From: Variovorax sp037204085
GTDB taxonomy: Bacteria; Pseudomonadota; Gammaproteobacteria; Burkholderiales; Burkholderiaceae_C
Assembly (NCBI RefSeq): GCF_037204085.1
Contig: NZ_JBBCBW010000005.1
Coordinates: forward strand, 62,001 to 126,000
Length of the DNA: 64,000 nucleotides
Direction of reading: 5' to 3'
Part shown: positions 7,809 through 16,558 of the stretch, piece by piece
Position numbering within the stretch: position 1 is the first letter of the stretch
Layout of the letters: every line of letters begins with the position of its first letter
The notes under the pieces: model-generated
What the model was told of the DNA's origin: nothing
Seen by the model: the letters and a program-made list of their open reading frames with translations, nothing else
Database searches by the model: none
Translations under genes and position numbers: made by a program

Positions 7809-9487
7809 CGACGCTGCGCCTGCGCGGTGGCCGCGTGATCGACCCGACGAACGGCCGCGACGAGGTGTGCGACCTGTACGTGCGCGACGGCCGCATGGTC
7901 GATCTGGCGCCGCACGAGGCCGCCACTGAAGAGATCGACATCGGCGGCTGCATCGTCATGGCCGGCGGCATCGACATGCACACCCACATCGGCGGCGGCA
8001 AGGTCAACCTTGCGCGCATGCTGCTGCCCGAGGACCACCGCGCCAATGCCAACCCCCTGGCGCTGCCGGACAACCTGCTGGAGCTTGCATCCTGCGGCGG
8101 CTGCGCGCCCGGCACCCTGGCCACCGGCTACCGCTATGTGGAGATGGGCTACACGGCAGCCTTCGAGCCGGCCATGATGGCTTGCAACGCACGCCACACG
8201 CACATGGAAATGGGCGACACGCCCATTCTCGACCATGGCGCGTACGTGATGCTCGGCAACGACGAGCTCTTCTTGCGTATGCTGGCCGAGGGCTGGGACT
8301 TCGAGCGCATTCGCGACTACGCGGGCTGGACCATCAACGCCAGCAAGGCAATGGGCGTGAAGGTGGTGAACCCGGGCGGGATCTCGGCCTTCAAGTTCAA
8401 CCAGCGCAAGCTCGATGTCGACGAGAACCATGTGCACTGGCAGGTCACGCCCAGGCAGGTGGTGCACACGCTGGCGCGCGCGCTGCGCGAGCTTGGCGTG
8501 CCGCATCCGCTGCACATTCACGGCAGCAACCTCGGGGTGGCGGGCAACATCCAGTCGACGCTCGACACCATTGCCGCGCTTGACGGCTTGCCCGGGCACC
8601 TCACGCACATCCAGTTCCATGCCTACGGCACCGAGGGGCCGAAGAAGTTTTCTTCCGCTGCGCTGCAGCTTGCGGAGGTGGTGAACGCCAACAAGAACGT
8701 GAGCATCGACGTCGGCCAGATCATGTTCGGGCAGACCGTCACAGCCTCGGGCGACACCATGCGCCAGCATGCGCAATCGGGCCTGGCCGATCCGCGCAAG
8801 TGGATCGGCGCCGACATCGAATGCGAAGCCGGCTGCGGCGTGGTGCCGTTCCGCTACCGCGAGCAGAGCTATGTGAACGCGCTGCAGTGGGTCATCGGGC
8901 TCGAGATTTTCTTGCTGGTCGACGACCCGTGGCGCGTGGTGCTGACCACCGACCATCCCAACGGCGGGCCGTTTACCAGCTATCCGCATCTGATCCGCCT
9001 GCTGATGGACCGCAGCTTTCGCGAGGAGCAACTGGCCAAGCTGCACCCCGAGGTGGCGGCGCAGGCCGCGCTGCGCTCGATCACGCGCGAGCTTTCGCTC
9101 TACGAGATTGCCATCATGACGCGCGCCGGCCCCGCGCGCCTGCTCGGCCTGCGCGACCGTGGCCACCTGGGTGCGGGCGCCGCGGCCGACATTGCCGTGT
9201 ACCGCGAAAACGAGAACCGCGAGGCCATGTTCGCCTCGCCCGAATACGTGTTCAAGGACGGCGTGCTGGTTTCGCGCGCCGGGCGAGTCACTGCGGTGCC
9301 CACGGGCGGCACGCACTTCGTGGCGCCGGAGTACGACCGCGGCATCGAGCAGCGGCTGCGCCGGCATCTGGCGGCGCACGGCTCGGTCAACTTCGACCAC
9401 ATTGCCATTGGCCACGACGAGCTTTGCCGCTGCTGCAACGGCGGGCGCCTGCTGCCGGCCGAATGCTTCCAGGAGGCGTCGTCATGA
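7805..9487 (+). CDS. fhcA: formyltransferase/hydrolase complex subunit A
   Basis: A 560-residue amidohydrolase-superfamily protein, the hydrolytic subunit that releases formate from formylmethylofuran. It has the N-terminal beta domain, then AGGIDMHTHIGGGK with the HxH metal pair at His59 and His61, and downstream histidine motifs (PLHIHGSNLG, THIQFHAYG) and the late TTDHPNGGPF segment typical of FmdA/FwdA. Length is normal for the family. The C-terminal tail contains a CRCCNGG cysteine cluster of unknown role. It starts in an ATGA overlap with fhcB. Confidence 0.93.
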   Translation: MTTLRLRGGRVIDPTNGRDEVCDLYVRDGRMVDLAPHEAATEEIDIGGCIVMAGGIDMHTHIGGGKVNLARMLLPEDHRANANPLALPDNLLELASCGGCAPGTLATGYRYVEMGYTAAFEPAMMACNARHTHMEMGDTPILDHGAYVMLGNDELFLRMLAEGWDFERIRDYAGWTINASKAMGVKVVNPGGISAFKFNQRKLDVDENHVHWQVTPRQVVHTLARALRELGVPHPLHIHGSNLGVAGNIQSTLDTIAALDGLPGHLTHIQFHAYGTEGPKKFSSAALQLAEVVNANKNVSIDVGQIMFGQTVTASGDTMRQHAQSGLADPRKWIGADIECEAGCGVVPFRYREQSYVNALQWVIGLEIFLLVDDPWRVVLTTDHPNGGPFTSYPHLIRLLMDRSFREEQLAKLHPEVAAQAALRSITRELSLYEIAIMTRAGPARLLGLRDRGHLGAGAAADIAVYRENENREAMFASPEYVFKDGVLVSRAGRVTAVPTGGTHFVAPEYDRGIEQRLRRHLAAHGSVNFDHIAIGHDELCRCCNGGRLLPAECFQEASS

Positions 9488-9503
9488 GGAAGGCGTGCGC
9501 GGC

Positions 9504-10466
9504 ATGACCGCCCCTTCATCCGTTCAGCGCAACGGCGTCGTCATCGACCAGACCTTCGCCGAGGCCTTTCCGATGAAGGCCACCCGCATCGTCATCACGG
9601 CGCACACGCTCGAGTGGGCGCGCCATGCGGCGGTGTCGGCCACGGGCTTTGCAACTTCGGTGATCGCGTGCGGCTGCGAGGCGGGCATCGAGCGCGAGCT
9701 GGGCCCACACGAAACACCCGACGGCCGGCCGGGCGTGAACGTGCTGATCTTCTCGATGTCGGGCAAGGAGCTCGGCAAGCAGCTGGAGCGCCGTGTCGGC
9801 CAATGCGTGCTGACCTGCCCGACCACGGCGGTGTTCGCCGGCCTGCCGCGCACAGCAGGCGGCGACGTGGCGGCGCTCGGCAAGAACCTGCGCTTCTTTG
9901 GCGACGGGTGGCAGATTTCGAAGGTGATCGACGGTGTGCGCTATTGGCGCGTGCCGGTGATGGACGGCGAATTCGTGGCGCAGGAAGACACGCCCGTGGT
10001 CAAGGCCGTGGGCGGCGGCAACCTGCTGCTGCTTGCGCGCGACACCGACGGCGCACTGGCCGCCGCCGAAGCCGCCGTGGCCGCGATGAAGCGGCTGCCC
10101 AACGTGGTCATGCCGTTTCCGGGCGGCGTGGTGCGCTCAGGCTCGAAGGTCGGCAGCCGCTATGCGAACCTGAATGCATCGACCAACGATGCGTTTTGCC
10201 CGAGCCTCGTCGGACTGGTGCCTCACAGCGAGCTGGCAAGCAACGGTGGTGCGCCCGCAGCGCAGATCGGCTGCGTGATGGAGATCGTGATCGACGGGCT
10301 GACCGAAGCCGACGTGGCCGCCGCCATGCGCGTGGGCATGGAAGCGGCAATTGGCATTGGCCCGGCCGGCGGCCTGCTGCGTATTTCGGCGGGCAACTAC
10401 GGCGGCAAGCTGGGCCCGTTTCACTTTCATCTGCACAAGCTGCTCGGCGCGGGAGATGAGCCATGA
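9504..10466 (+). CDS. fhcD: formylmethanofuran:H4MPT formyltransferase (subunit D)
   Basis: A 320-residue Ftr-family formyltransferase, the subunit that exchanges formyl between H4MPT and methylofuran. Family features include the early VVIDQTFAEAFPMKATR segment, CVLTCPTTAVF, and the C-terminal GKLGPFHFHLH. ATG 9504 is preceded by GAGGAAGG. An earlier ATG at 9484 overlapping the fhcA stop is out of frame and gives only seven codons. The gene is followed by fhcC with an ATGA overlap. Confidence 0.94.
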   Translation: MTAPSSVQRNGVVIDQTFAEAFPMKATRIVITAHTLEWARHAAVSATGFATSVIACGCEAGIERELGPHETPDGRPGVNVLIFSMSGKELGKQLERRVGQCVLTCPTTAVFAGLPRTAGGDVAALGKNLRFFGDGWQISKVIDGVRYWRVPVMDGEFVAQEDTPVVKAVGGGNLLLLARDTDGALAAAEAAVAAMKRLPNVVMPFPGGVVRSGSKVGSRYANLNASTNDAFCPSLVGLVPHSELASNGGAPAAQIGCVMEIVIDGLTEADVAAAMRVGMEAAIGIGPAGGLLRISAGNYGGKLGPFHFHLHKLLGAGDEP

Positions 10467-11293
10467 GCGGATGGAACCTCAGGCTGCGGCAAGTGCCCGC
10501 ATTGCGCGTCGATCTGCGCGGCGTCACGCCGGCTGCGCTGGCGGAACTCTCGGCCGCGCAAGTCGAACAGCTGCCCGTGGGCCATGGCAACGAGATGCTT
10601 GCGCTGGCCGAATTGTTCAGCATTGCGCCAGACAAGGAAGAGGGCGTGCTTCGCTTCGAAGGCAACCTCGAGCGCGTCGACCGCATCGGATGGCAGATGG
10701 ACGCCGGCCGCATCCGCGTCGAAGGCCATGCCGGCCACTACGCGGGCGGCTGCATGCGCGGCGGCGAGCTGCGCATCGAAGGCCGCGCCGGCCTGCTGGC
10801 CGCTTGCGAAATGGCCGGCGGCACCATCGACGTGAAGGGCGACGTCGGCGACTTTGCCGCCAGCACCTTGCCCGGCAGCATGGACGGCATGCGCGGCGGC
10901 ACCTTCGTCGTTCATGGCAATGCGGGCGAGCGTTTTGGCGACCGCATGCGCCGTGGCACTGCGCTGGTTCATGGCGGGGCGGGCGCTTTCCTGGGCTCGC
11001 GCATGGTGGCCGGCACGATTGCCGTGGGTGGCGGTGTCGGCGCGCATGCGGGCTATGGCATGCGCCGCGGCAGCATTGTTTTTGCGGAGGCGCGGGCGGC
11101 CTTGCCCGAAGGCACCCGGTCGGCGCCGACCTTCGTGCCGAACCGCGCCGCAACGCCGGTCTTCTGGGCGCTGCTGGCGCGCGACCTTGCGCGGCACGGC
11201 GGGCTCTTCAGCGACTTGCCGATGCGCCGCATCGAGCGGCATCTGGGCGACCTTTCCGCAGACGGAAAAGGCGAACTCATCGTTTGCCTGTGA
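10463..11293 (+). CDS. fhcC: formyltransferase/hydrolase complex subunit C
   Basis: A 276-residue FmdC/GltS C-terminal-like protein built as a right-handed beta helix. Repeats with GxxAG/GxxMxGG periodicity run from about residue 85 to 215 (for example GHYAGGCMRGGELRIEG). It is the structural subunit that scaffolds the Fhc complex. A shorter helical tail follows. It is last in fhcBADC and is separated from the fae-family gene by 51 bases, which include a 10-bp tandem repeat. Confidence 0.92.
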   Translation: MSGWNLRLRQVPALRVDLRGVTPAALAELSAAQVEQLPVGHGNEMLALAELFSIAPDKEEGVLRFEGNLERVDRIGWQMDAGRIRVEGHAGHYAGGCMRGGELRIEGRAGLLAACEMAGGTIDVKGDVGDFAASTLPGSMDGMRGGTFVVHGNAGERFGDRMRRGTALVHGGAGAFLGSRMVAGTIAVGGGVGAHAGYGMRRGSIVFAEARAALPEGTRSAPTFVPNRAATPVFWALLARDLARHGGLFSDLPMRRIERHLGDLSADGKGELIVCL

Positions 11294-11296
11294 TTC

Positions 11297-11316
11297 GCTT
11301 CTTCAAGCTTCTTCAA
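11297..11316 (+). repeat. 10-bp tandem repeat between fhcC and fae
   Basis: GCTTCTTCAA occurs twice head to tail immediately after the fhcC stop, in the 51-base gap before the fae-family gene. No hairpin or promoter is evident; it looks like a local duplication. Confidence 0.7.
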
Positions 11317-11344
11317 AAACCCTCCTTCCGAATCTTCCTTTCAT

Positions 11345-11878
11345 ATGACGCATCCTTATATTTTTCAAGCTGGCGAAGCCACTGTTCTTGCAAGGGAAGG
11401 GCAGTTCACCGACGCCATGCCCGAAATCCTGATCGGCGCGACCGACGGGCCGGTGGGCCATGCCTTCGCGGGCATGATGGCGCAGAGCAAGGGCCACACC
11501 GCGATGTTTGCGATTCGCGCCTGCAACCAGCTCGTGCGGCCCGCGACCATCATGGTGCCCAAGGTCACGCTGAAAGATTCGGCCAACATCGACCTGTTTG
11601 GCGGGGTGGTGCAAAGCGCAACGGCCGACGCGGTGGTTGACTGCCTGATCGATGGCATCATTCCCAGGAACCTGGCCAACACGCTGTGCATCATCAGCCT
11701 GGTGTGGATCGATCCACGCTGCGCCAAGGACGAGAACCTCGACAAGAAAGACATGTACCGCACCAACTACGAAGCCACCAAGCTCGCCATTCGCCGTGCG
11801 CTCAGCAACGAGCCTTCGGTGGACGAGCTGATTGCCAACCGCCACCGCATCAAACACGACATGGACGACTGGAGCTGA
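11345..11878 (+). CDS. formaldehyde-activating-enzyme family protein lacking the catalytic His
   Basis: A 177-residue Fae-family protein. Classical Fae condenses formaldehyde with H4MPT. The family pattern is clear: a GEA start motif, ILIGATDGPVG, KVTLKD and NYEATKLAIRRAL. The residue that aligns with the catalytic His17 of Methylobacterium Fae (in VAHIDLIIG) is Met25 here (DAMPEILIG), so this is a divergent paralogue (Fae2/Fae3-like). It may not have normal activity. It lies between fhcC and pabB-pabC in the same orientation, so it is probably co-transcribed with the formate-releasing enzymes. A Fae with His should be sought elsewhere in the genome. Confidence 0.88.
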   Translation: MTHPYIFQAGEATVLAREGQFTDAMPEILIGATDGPVGHAFAGMMAQSKGHTAMFAIRACNQLVRPATIMVPKVTLKDSANIDLFGGVVQSATADAVVDCLIDGIIPRNLANTLCIISLVWIDPRCAKDENLDKKDMYRTNYEATKLAIRRALSNEPSVDELIANRHRIKHDMDDWS

Positions 11879-11880
11879 AT

Positions 11881-13806
11881 TTGTCCGCCTTCGCGCTTCT
11901 CGACGACTGCGGCTCCACGGCCGAGCGGCCCACCAGCCGGCTGCACACCGGGTTCGTCCGCGAACACCGGTGCACCGATGCGGCCCGGCTCGACGATGTG
12001 TGGGCACAGGTCGATGCCGACTTGCGCCAAGGCCTGCATGCGGTGCTGCTGGCCGACTACGAATGGGGCGCCAAGCTGCTTCACGCGGGGCAGGCGCGGC
12101 TTGCTCCGGACGACGCTTCGGCATTGCGCGTGCTGATGTTCCGCGAATGCGCCCGGCTCTCGGCCGACGAGGCGGGCGCCTGGCTGGCAAGGCTCGAACA
12201 GCGCGAAAGGCGCGAAGGTAGCGAATCGCATCCGCCCGGCCAGCCGCAGCCTGCCGGCGTGATGGACCTGCACCCCAGCATCGATGAAGCCGCGTTCACG
12301 GAGGCCATCGCACGCATTCACGAGGCCATTGCCGCGGGCGAGACCTACCAGGTCAACTTCACCTACCGGCTGCATGGCCGAAGCTACGGCTCGCCCGTGA
12401 CCCTGTACCGGCGGCTGCGCGAGCGGCAGCCCGTGGCCTACGGTGCGCTGATCGCCTTGCCTGAGGGCACCGGAAAGGCCGGCGATAGCGATGCGACCCA
12501 CGTGCTCTCCTGCTCGCCCGAACTCTTCTTGCGCCATGACCGAGGCGTGCTCACCGCGCGCCCCATGAAAGGCACCGCTGCGCGCGCCGATGCGCCCGAA
12601 GGAGACAGCGAAATGGCGCGCCTGCTTTCGGTCGACACCAAGAACCGCGCCGAGAACGTGATGATCGTCGACCTGCTGCGCAACGACATCGGCCGCGTGG
12701 CGGAGGTCGGCTCGGTCAAGGTGCCCACGCTCTTTGCCGTCGAACCCTACGCCACGGTGTTCCAGATGACCTCGACCGTGCAGGCAAAGCTGCGTGCGAA
12801 AGTCGGCATGCCCGAGTTGCTGCGCGCGGTGTTTCCCTGCGGCTCGATCACCGGCGCGCCCAAGCACCGCACCATGGAGTGGATTGCGGAGCTCGAGAGC
12901 ACGCCGCGCGGCCTTTACTGCGGCGCCATCGGCTGGATCGAAGCGCCGGCGCAGGGCGCGTCGATCGGCGACTTCTGCCTGTCGGTGGCCATTCGCACGC
13001 TCACGCTCGGCGAGGAAGCCGAAGGCCTGCGGCCGCTGCGCCTGGGTGTTGGCGCGGGCATCGTGCAAGACAGCGTCGCGGCCGACGAGTTCGAAGAATG
13101 CATGCTCAAGGCGCGCTTTCTCACCGCGCTCGACCCCGGCTTCGAGCTCTTCGAAACCATGCTGGTCACGCCGGGCGAAGGCATCCGCTACCTGGACCGT
13201 CACCTGGGCCGGCTGGCGGGCAGCGCACGCGCACTGGGCTTCAGGTTCAGCCGCGATGCCGCGATGGAGGCACTGCGCGATGCGCTTCCGGCGCTTTCGC
13301 CCAGCCAGCCTTCACGTTTGCGCCTCGCGCTCGCGCACGGCGGGCGCATCGGCATCACGCACTCGCCATTGCCGCCTTTGCCTCCCGGCGCGGTAAAGCT
13401 CGTTATCGCCGACCAGCGGCTGCCCAACGCCAACCCGCTGGGCGCCTTCAAGACCACCGTGCGCCAGCATTACGACGCCGGCGTGCGCGCCGCCGAACGC
13501 GCCGGTGCCTTCGACAGCCTGTTCTTCACCGAAGACGGCCGGCTCGTCGAAGGCGGGCGCAGCACGCTCTTCGCACGCATCGACGGACGCTGGTGGACGC
13601 CGCCCGTTTCCGACGGCGCACTGCCCGGCGTGATGCGCGGCGTGCTCATCGAAGACTCCATCTGGGAAGCCGCGGAACGCAGCCTGTACCTGCAAGACCT
13701 GCAGGCGGCGCAGAAGCTCGTGGTGTGCAACGCCTTGCGCGGTGTGCTGCCGGCGCAGCTGCTCATGCAAGCGCAGCTCCAGCCGCACGAGGCTTCGGCC
13801 GCCTGA
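11881..13806 (+). CDS. pabB-pabC: fused aminodeoxychorismate synthase I / aminodeoxychorismate lyase
   Basis: A 641-residue two-domain protein. Residues ~1-415 are the chorismate-binding PabB domain, with PMKGTAARAD and CGSITGAPKH. Residues ~418-641 are a class IV aminotransferase-fold PabC (FELFETMLV, EGGRSTLF, LPGVMRG). Together they make p-aminobenzoate, needed for folate and also the arylamine of H4MPT, which explains its place behind fae. Such fusions are known in Proteobacteria. The start is TTG 11881, two bases after the fae-family stop; no ATG fits before the conserved region. Use of TTG suggests lowered translation. Confidence 0.88.
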   Translation: MSAFALLDDCGSTAERPTSRLHTGFVREHRCTDAARLDDVWAQVDADLRQGLHAVLLADYEWGAKLLHAGQARLAPDDASALRVLMFRECARLSADEAGAWLARLEQRERREGSESHPPGQPQPAGVMDLHPSIDEAAFTEAIARIHEAIAAGETYQVNFTYRLHGRSYGSPVTLYRRLRERQPVAYGALIALPEGTGKAGDSDATHVLSCSPELFLRHDRGVLTARPMKGTAARADAPEGDSEMARLLSVDTKNRAENVMIVDLLRNDIGRVAEVGSVKVPTLFAVEPYATVFQMTSTVQAKLRAKVGMPELLRAVFPCGSITGAPKHRTMEWIAELESTPRGLYCGAIGWIEAPAQGASIGDFCLSVAIRTLTLGEEAEGLRPLRLGVGAGIVQDSVAADEFEECMLKARFLTALDPGFELFETMLVTPGEGIRYLDRHLGRLAGSARALGFRFSRDAAMEALRDALPALSPSQPSRLRLALAHGGRIGITHSPLPPLPPGAVKLVIADQRLPNANPLGAFKTTVRQHYDAGVRAAERAGAFDSLFFTEDGRLVEGGRSTLFARIDGRWWTPPVSDGALPGVMRGVLIEDSIWEAAERSLYLQDLQAAQKLVVCNALRGVLPAQLLMQAQLQPHEASAA

Positions 13807-13853
13807 CGCAGCAGGGCGGCAAGCGGCCCCGCTCGCACGCACGCAGGCATGCA

Positions 13854-14510
13854 ATGAAACTGGCGCTCTTCGACCTCGACCACACGCTCGTTCCGTTCGA
13901 CAGCGGCATGGCGTGGACGCGCTTCCTGGTGGCGCGAGGCGTGCTGCCGGCGGATGCCGAAACGGTCTACCTCGGCTATTGCCAGCAATATGTGGACGGC
14001 ACGCTCGACATTCGCGAACTACACCGCGTGAGCGTTGCGCCGTTGGCAAGCTTCGGCATGGCGACGCTAAGAAAGTGGGCGGCCGAATTCGAAGCCGAGA
14101 TCGAGCCTCGGGTTCCAGGCCAGATGCGTGCGCTGGTGCGAAAGCACCAGGAAGCCGGCCACGTCTGCGCCATCGTGACCGCCACCACCCGCTTCATCGC
14201 CGAACCCTTCGGACGGGTGTTCGGCGTTGCCGACGTGCTGGCCACGCGCTCGCTCGTGATCGACGACACGCTCGACGGCGGTATCGACGGCGACCCATGC
14301 TTCGGCGTTCACAAGCTTGCGCATGTGAACGAATGGCTTGCGCTGCGCGATACGCGGCTCGATGCGCTGGAGCAGTCGTGGTTCTATTCGGATTCGGCTA
14401 GCGATCTGCCTCTGCTGGAGGCGGTGTCGGATGCGGTGGCGGTGGCGCCGGACGAGCGGCTGCGCGCCCGTGCTATTCAATGCGGTTGGCCGGTTATCGA
14501 GCGCGGCTGA
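13854..14510 (+). CDS. HAD-IB phosphatase (SerB-like)
   Basis: A 218-residue HAD hydrolase with motif I FDLDHTLVPFD at the N-terminus, motif II in VTATTRF and motif III/IV near FYSDSASDLPLL. It belongs to the phosphoserine-phosphatase-like HAD-IB group that also includes histidinol-phosphatases and unknown phosphatases. It follows pabB-pabC by 47 bases in the same direction. Whether it serves C1-cofactor synthesis (a dephosphorylation step) or general metabolism cannot be told. Confidence 0.75.
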   Translation: MKLALFDLDHTLVPFDSGMAWTRFLVARGVLPADAETVYLGYCQQYVDGTLDIRELHRVSVAPLASFGMATLRKWAAEFEAEIEPRVPGQMRALVRKHQEAGHVCAIVTATTRFIAEPFGRVFGVADVLATRSLVIDDTLDGGIDGDPCFGVHKLAHVNEWLALRDTRLDALEQSWFYSDSASDLPLLEAVSDAVAVAPDERLRARAIQCGWPVIERG

Positions 14511-14518
14511 GCCGCGCT
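14500..14518. terminator. hairpin between converging HAD and response-regulator genes
   Basis: AGCGCGGC and GCCGCGCT form a perfect 8-bp stem whose three-base loop is the TGA stop of the HAD gene; the TAG stop of the opposing gene lies at the other edge. With no U-tract it is an imperfect intrinsic terminator, but its position between converging genes suits a two-way one. Confidence 0.5.
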
Positions 14519-15173
14519 AAACCTGAATCAACCCCCACCTCAGCGCCACCCACGTCAGCTCGGCCTGATTGGTGGCCCCGAGCTTCTGTTTCACCCGATA
14601 CAGGTGCGAACCCACCGTGCTGAGCGAAAGGTTCAACGTGCTCGCAATCTGCGCCACCGTCATGCCGCGCGCAAGCTGGATGAAGACCGAGAACTCGCGC
14701 TCGCTGAGCAGGTCGGCGGGATTGGCTTCGCCCTCTATCTGCGCCGTGGCCAATGCTTGGGCGGTGTTCGCGTCGATGTAGCGCTCGCCGCGTGCCACGG
14801 CCTTCACGGCGGCAATCAGGGCTTCGGGCGCGCTGCGCTTGGCCAGGTAGCCCAGGGCGCCCGCACGCAGCACGCGGCGTGGATGAATCGTGTCCTCGTG
14901 CGCCGAGAGTGCGAGCACGCGCGCCTTCGGGTCGTGGGCCAGCAGGCGCCGCAAGGCTTCGAGGCCACCCATGCCGGGCATTGAAAGGTCCATCACCACC
15001 AGGTCGGGCCGCACCTGCGGGTAGTCCTGGCAGGCCTGTTCGCCGGTATCGGCTTCGGCCGCCACTTCGATCTGCGCGTCGGCCAGCAGCATGCGAAAGC
15101 CCATGCGCACCAGCGCATGGTCGTCCACCAGCATCACTCGAATCGGCTGGGCCGCCTGAACTGCCTGGGTCAT
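14517..15173 (-). CDS. LuxR/NarL-family response regulator
   Basis: A 218-residue regulator with an N-terminal receiver domain (acidic pair Asp17-Asp18, phosphoacceptor Asp62 in VVMDLSMPG, switch Lys in YLAKRS) and a C-terminal LuxR helix-turn-helix (LSEREFSVFIQLARGMTVAQIA then LSLSTVGSH). It is coupled to the histidine kinase gene by an ATGA overlap, so the two form a pair. Because the operon diverges from pqqA and sits between C1 modules, control of methanol or PQQ genes is plausible but not shown. Confidence 0.9.
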   Translation of the reverse strand: MTQAVQAAQPIRVMLVDDHALVRMGFRMLLADAQIEVAAEADTGEQACQDYPQVRPDLVVMDLSMPGMGGLEALRRLLAHDPKARVLALSAHEDTIHPRRVLRAGALGYLAKRSAPEALIAAVKAVARGERYIDANTAQALATAQIEGEANPADLLSEREFSVFIQLARGMTVAQIASTLNLSLSTVGSHLYRVKQKLGATNQAELTWVALRWGLIQV

Positions 15174-16558
15174 GTGTCTGTGTTCTCCGTTTCGTCTGCC
15201 CGCATGGGCAGCCGCACCGTCAATCGGGCGCCGCTGGGCTCGGCGGGTTCGAGGCGCAGTTCGCCGCCCAGGCTGTCGATGCGCTCTGCGAGCCATCGCA
15301 GGCCATAGTGCCCTGTGCTGGTTTCCCTTGCGGCCTCAGGGCCGGGCAGGCCGCGTCCGTCGTCGGTGAGCGTGAGCTTGACCGATTGCTCTTCCTCGCC
15401 CTGCAAGGCGAGCACGATGCGATGCGCCTCGCCGTGGCGCAGGGCATTGGTAATGCCTTCCTGCGCGGCGCGGTACAGCACCAGCGCGGTGTCGGTGTCG
15501 AGCCGCAGGCGGTCTAGCTCAAGCTCCAGGCTCCATTCGACCTGCACATCGCTGTGGCTGTTGCGCGTGCGCTCCACCAAGTCTTCGAGCGCGGCCACCA
15601 GGCCGAACTTGTCGAGCACCAGCGGCGTCAGGCGCGGGATCATGCCGTGCATGGCGGTGTAGAGCCGGCCCGATTCCTCGGCGATGAGCCGTGCGGCCTG
15701 CTCGGCCTGTGGATCGAGCGCCTGCACGCGTTGCGCAATCGAAAGCGCCATGCTGCGCATTGCGGTGACCGATTGCCCCAGTTCGTCGTGCAGCTCGCGC
15801 GCGATGAGGCGGCGCTCTTGTTCGATCTTCTGGTCGACCCATCGGCCGAGTTCGCGGCTTTCCGAAAGGCGGCTTTCGGCACGCACTGCGCGCCGCTCGG
15901 TTTCGATGTGCTGCTGCAGCATGCCGACCATGCGGTTGAACGCGGCGCCGATGGCCGCGGCCTCGCTGCCGGGCAGGGCGCGCAACGCGACGTCGAAGCG
16001 CCCGCTTTCCAGCTGGTTGAGGGCATGGACGATGTCCGCGAACGGCCGGGTCGCGCGGCCCACGAGCCAGAACACGCCCGCATTGACGACCGCCAGCAGG
16101 CCCAACGCGCTGAGCATCAGCAGCACGAAATCATCCCAAGCGTCGAGCACCGCACGCGATGCGTTCGAAAGCACCATCAACCGCCCGCCCGGAAACGCGA
16201 TGGACAGTTGAGAAGGCGGCGGCGAGACCAGCCCGGCAAACCAGTCAGGCGCATCGCGGCCGGCCTTGTAGACCGAGGTCGGCGAGCTGTACAGCACGCG
16301 GTCGTCGTTGTCGAGCAGCGTGATGTCGTTGGAGCGAACGCGCCCCACACCCTGCAGAAACGACAGCATGGCCGGCGTGCCCTGCGCTGCGTAGAGCCAG
16401 GCGGTGCGGTTGAGCAGCTGCGCCGCCACGCGGTTGGCGGCCACCACTTCTTCATGCACCGACTCGCGCATGGCGCGCACCTGCAGCGCGAGCATGGCCG
16501 CAACGAACAGCAGCGTGAGCAGGCTGACGATCAGGTTGATTTTCAGACGCAGCGTCAT
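15170..16558 (-). CDS. membrane sensor histidine kinase (HisKA_3/NarX-like)
   Basis: A 462-residue kinase. It has a first membrane segment at ~5-25, a periplasmic domain of ~110 residues, a second membrane segment (LLMLSALGLLAVVNAGVFWL), a HAMP region (RPFADIVHALNQLESG), then a HisKA_3 dimerisation helix with the phosphoacceptor His in ARELHDELGQS and a HATPase domain (N box EGITNALRHG, G box DDGRGLPG). The ligand is unknown. It overlaps both the upstream hydrolase and the downstream regulator by four bases, giving a strictly coupled three-gene operon. Confidence 0.9.
   Translation of the reverse strand: MTLRLKINLIVSLLTLLFVAAMLALQVRAMRESVHEEVVAANRVAAQLLNRTAWLYAAQGTPAMLSFLQGVGRVRSNDITLLDNDDRVLYSSPTSVYKAGRDAPDWFAGLVSPPPSQLSIAFPGGRLMVLSNASRAVLDAWDDFVLLMLSALGLLAVVNAGVFWLVGRATRPFADIVHALNQLESGRFDVALRALPGSEAAAIGAAFNRMVGMLQQHIETERRAVRAESRLSESRELGRWVDQKIEQERRLIARELHDELGQSVTAMRSMALSIAQRVQALDPQAEQAARLIAEESGRLYTAMHGMIPRLTPLVLDKFGLVAALEDLVERTRNSHSDVQVEWSLELELDRLRLDTDTALVLYRAAQEGITNALRHGEAHRIVLALQGEEEQSVKLTLTDDGRGLPGPEAARETSTGHYGLRWLAERIDSLGGELRLEPAEPSGARLTVRLPMRADETENTDT

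Noticed and set aside
7529..9415. Long open frame antisense to fhcA, and similar long antisense frames opposite the DHPS-like gene, cbbL and the kinase
   Set aside because: They are typical GC-rich shadows: Arg/His/Ala-rich, no family motif, no ribosome site, and opposite well-conserved genes.
9484..9507. ATG overlapping the fhcA stop as the fhcD start
   Set aside because: It is out of frame with fhcD and ends after seven codons; ATG 9504 has a ribosome site and the right frame.
14517..16558. Naming the kinase and regulator as the methanol regulators MxbDM or MxcQE
   Set aside because: Both belong to the NarX/NarL class by domain content, and no sequence feature ties them to those specific systems.
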